From: Bog-756 sp963710495
GTDB lineage: Bacteria > Actinomycetota > Acidimicrobiia > Acidimicrobiales > RAAP-2
DNA length: 64,000 nt
Direction: 5' to 3'
NCBI GenBank assembly: GCA_963710495.1
Contig: CAVQAI010000011.1
Location: 310,001-374,000, forward strand
Each line of letters opens with the position of its first letter. Position 1 is the first letter of the stretch. Made by a program: the position numbers and the translations under genes. This document shows, one piece after another, positions 63,901 to 64,000 of this stretch. Under the pieces are notes generated by a model, which saw only the letters and a list, made by a program, of their open reading frames with translations, did not search any database and was not told the DNA's origin.

Positions 63901-63990
63901 TCCGTAGTACGTGACCCGTAGTACGAAGTCCGCTGTTCGAAGTACGCAGTCTGTTCGAAGTACGCAATCCGCTGTTCGCGGTACCGGGTG
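63901..63990. repeat. Short direct repeats at the right edge
   Basis: CTGTTCGAAGTACGCA occurs twice (63933-63948 and 63951-63966) and partly again from 63972. CCGTAGTACG also occurs twice just before (63902 and 63915). The block may continue past the window. Confidence 0.75.
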
Positions 63991-64000
63991 GTGTGTCGGA

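Overview
The window is high-GC DNA that looks actinobacterial, with class Acidimicrobiia my best guess (an inference). The reasons are many GTG/TTG starts, a 27-codon bL37 ribosomal-protein gene, an F420-type luciferase-like oxidoreductase, the rsmI and metG-tatD neighbourhoods, and many genes that start 5-10 bases after a TANNNT -10 box (leaderless transcription). No tRNA, rRNA, CRISPR array, insertion sequence or phage gene was seen.

Layout. (1) 1-2605: end of an unknown gene, then GDP-heptose-type genes (HddA-like kinase, HddC-like nucleotidyltransferase) and a methyltransferase. (2) 2610-9000: DUF2142 membrane protein, FabH, thiolase, F420-type oxidoreductase, NifU-like protein, and a frameshifted methyltransferase. 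(3) 8896-12992: nucleotide-sugar cassette (glycosyltransferase-methyltransferase fusion, LegB-like dehydratase, nucleotidyltransferase, GT2) with ATGA overlaps. (4) 12983-21117: two acyltransferase-3/SGNH proteins around a GT-C transferase and a large spermidine-synthase-like membrane protein. (5) 21196-27398: MarR-MFS pair with a visible operator, acyl-CoA dehydrogenase, and a PRC/MgtE_N/CBS protein beside an NRAMP-like transporter. (6) 27510-51323: a long surface-glycan region of glycosyltransferases, methyltransferases, a sulfotransferase, small coiled-coil proteins and big membrane proteins, interrupted by a GDT1-type transporter. (7) 51344-63761: mainly housekeeping genes (pepN, PfkB kinase, GDPD, bL37, DUF192, rsmI, NUDIX, metG, tatD), broken by a decayed copy of the big membrane protein from region 6.

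How it fits together. Most of the window makes and decorates an extracellular polysaccharide or glycoprotein. It supplies activated sugars (regions 1 and 3), cytoplasmic glycosyl-, methyl- and sulfotransferases (3 and 6), and membrane transferases and O-acylases (4, 6). Several cytoplasmic enzymes in region 6 share a C-terminal coiled coil ending in a basic S-W-R-(L/V)-T-x-P-(L/I)-R tail. Small proteins consisting of little more than the coiled coil and a basic end sit beside them, which suggests a common docking tag. The metal-transport genes (NRAMP-like, MgtE_N sensor, GDT1) could supply Mg2+/Mn2+ for the glycosyltransferases.

Two patterns run through the window. First, three divergent gene pairs appear to use one overlapping bidirectional -10 element with leaderless starts on both sides. 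Second, at least five surface-glycan genes carry frameshifts while the housekeeping genes are intact. That means either real decay or variation, or indels in the assembly.
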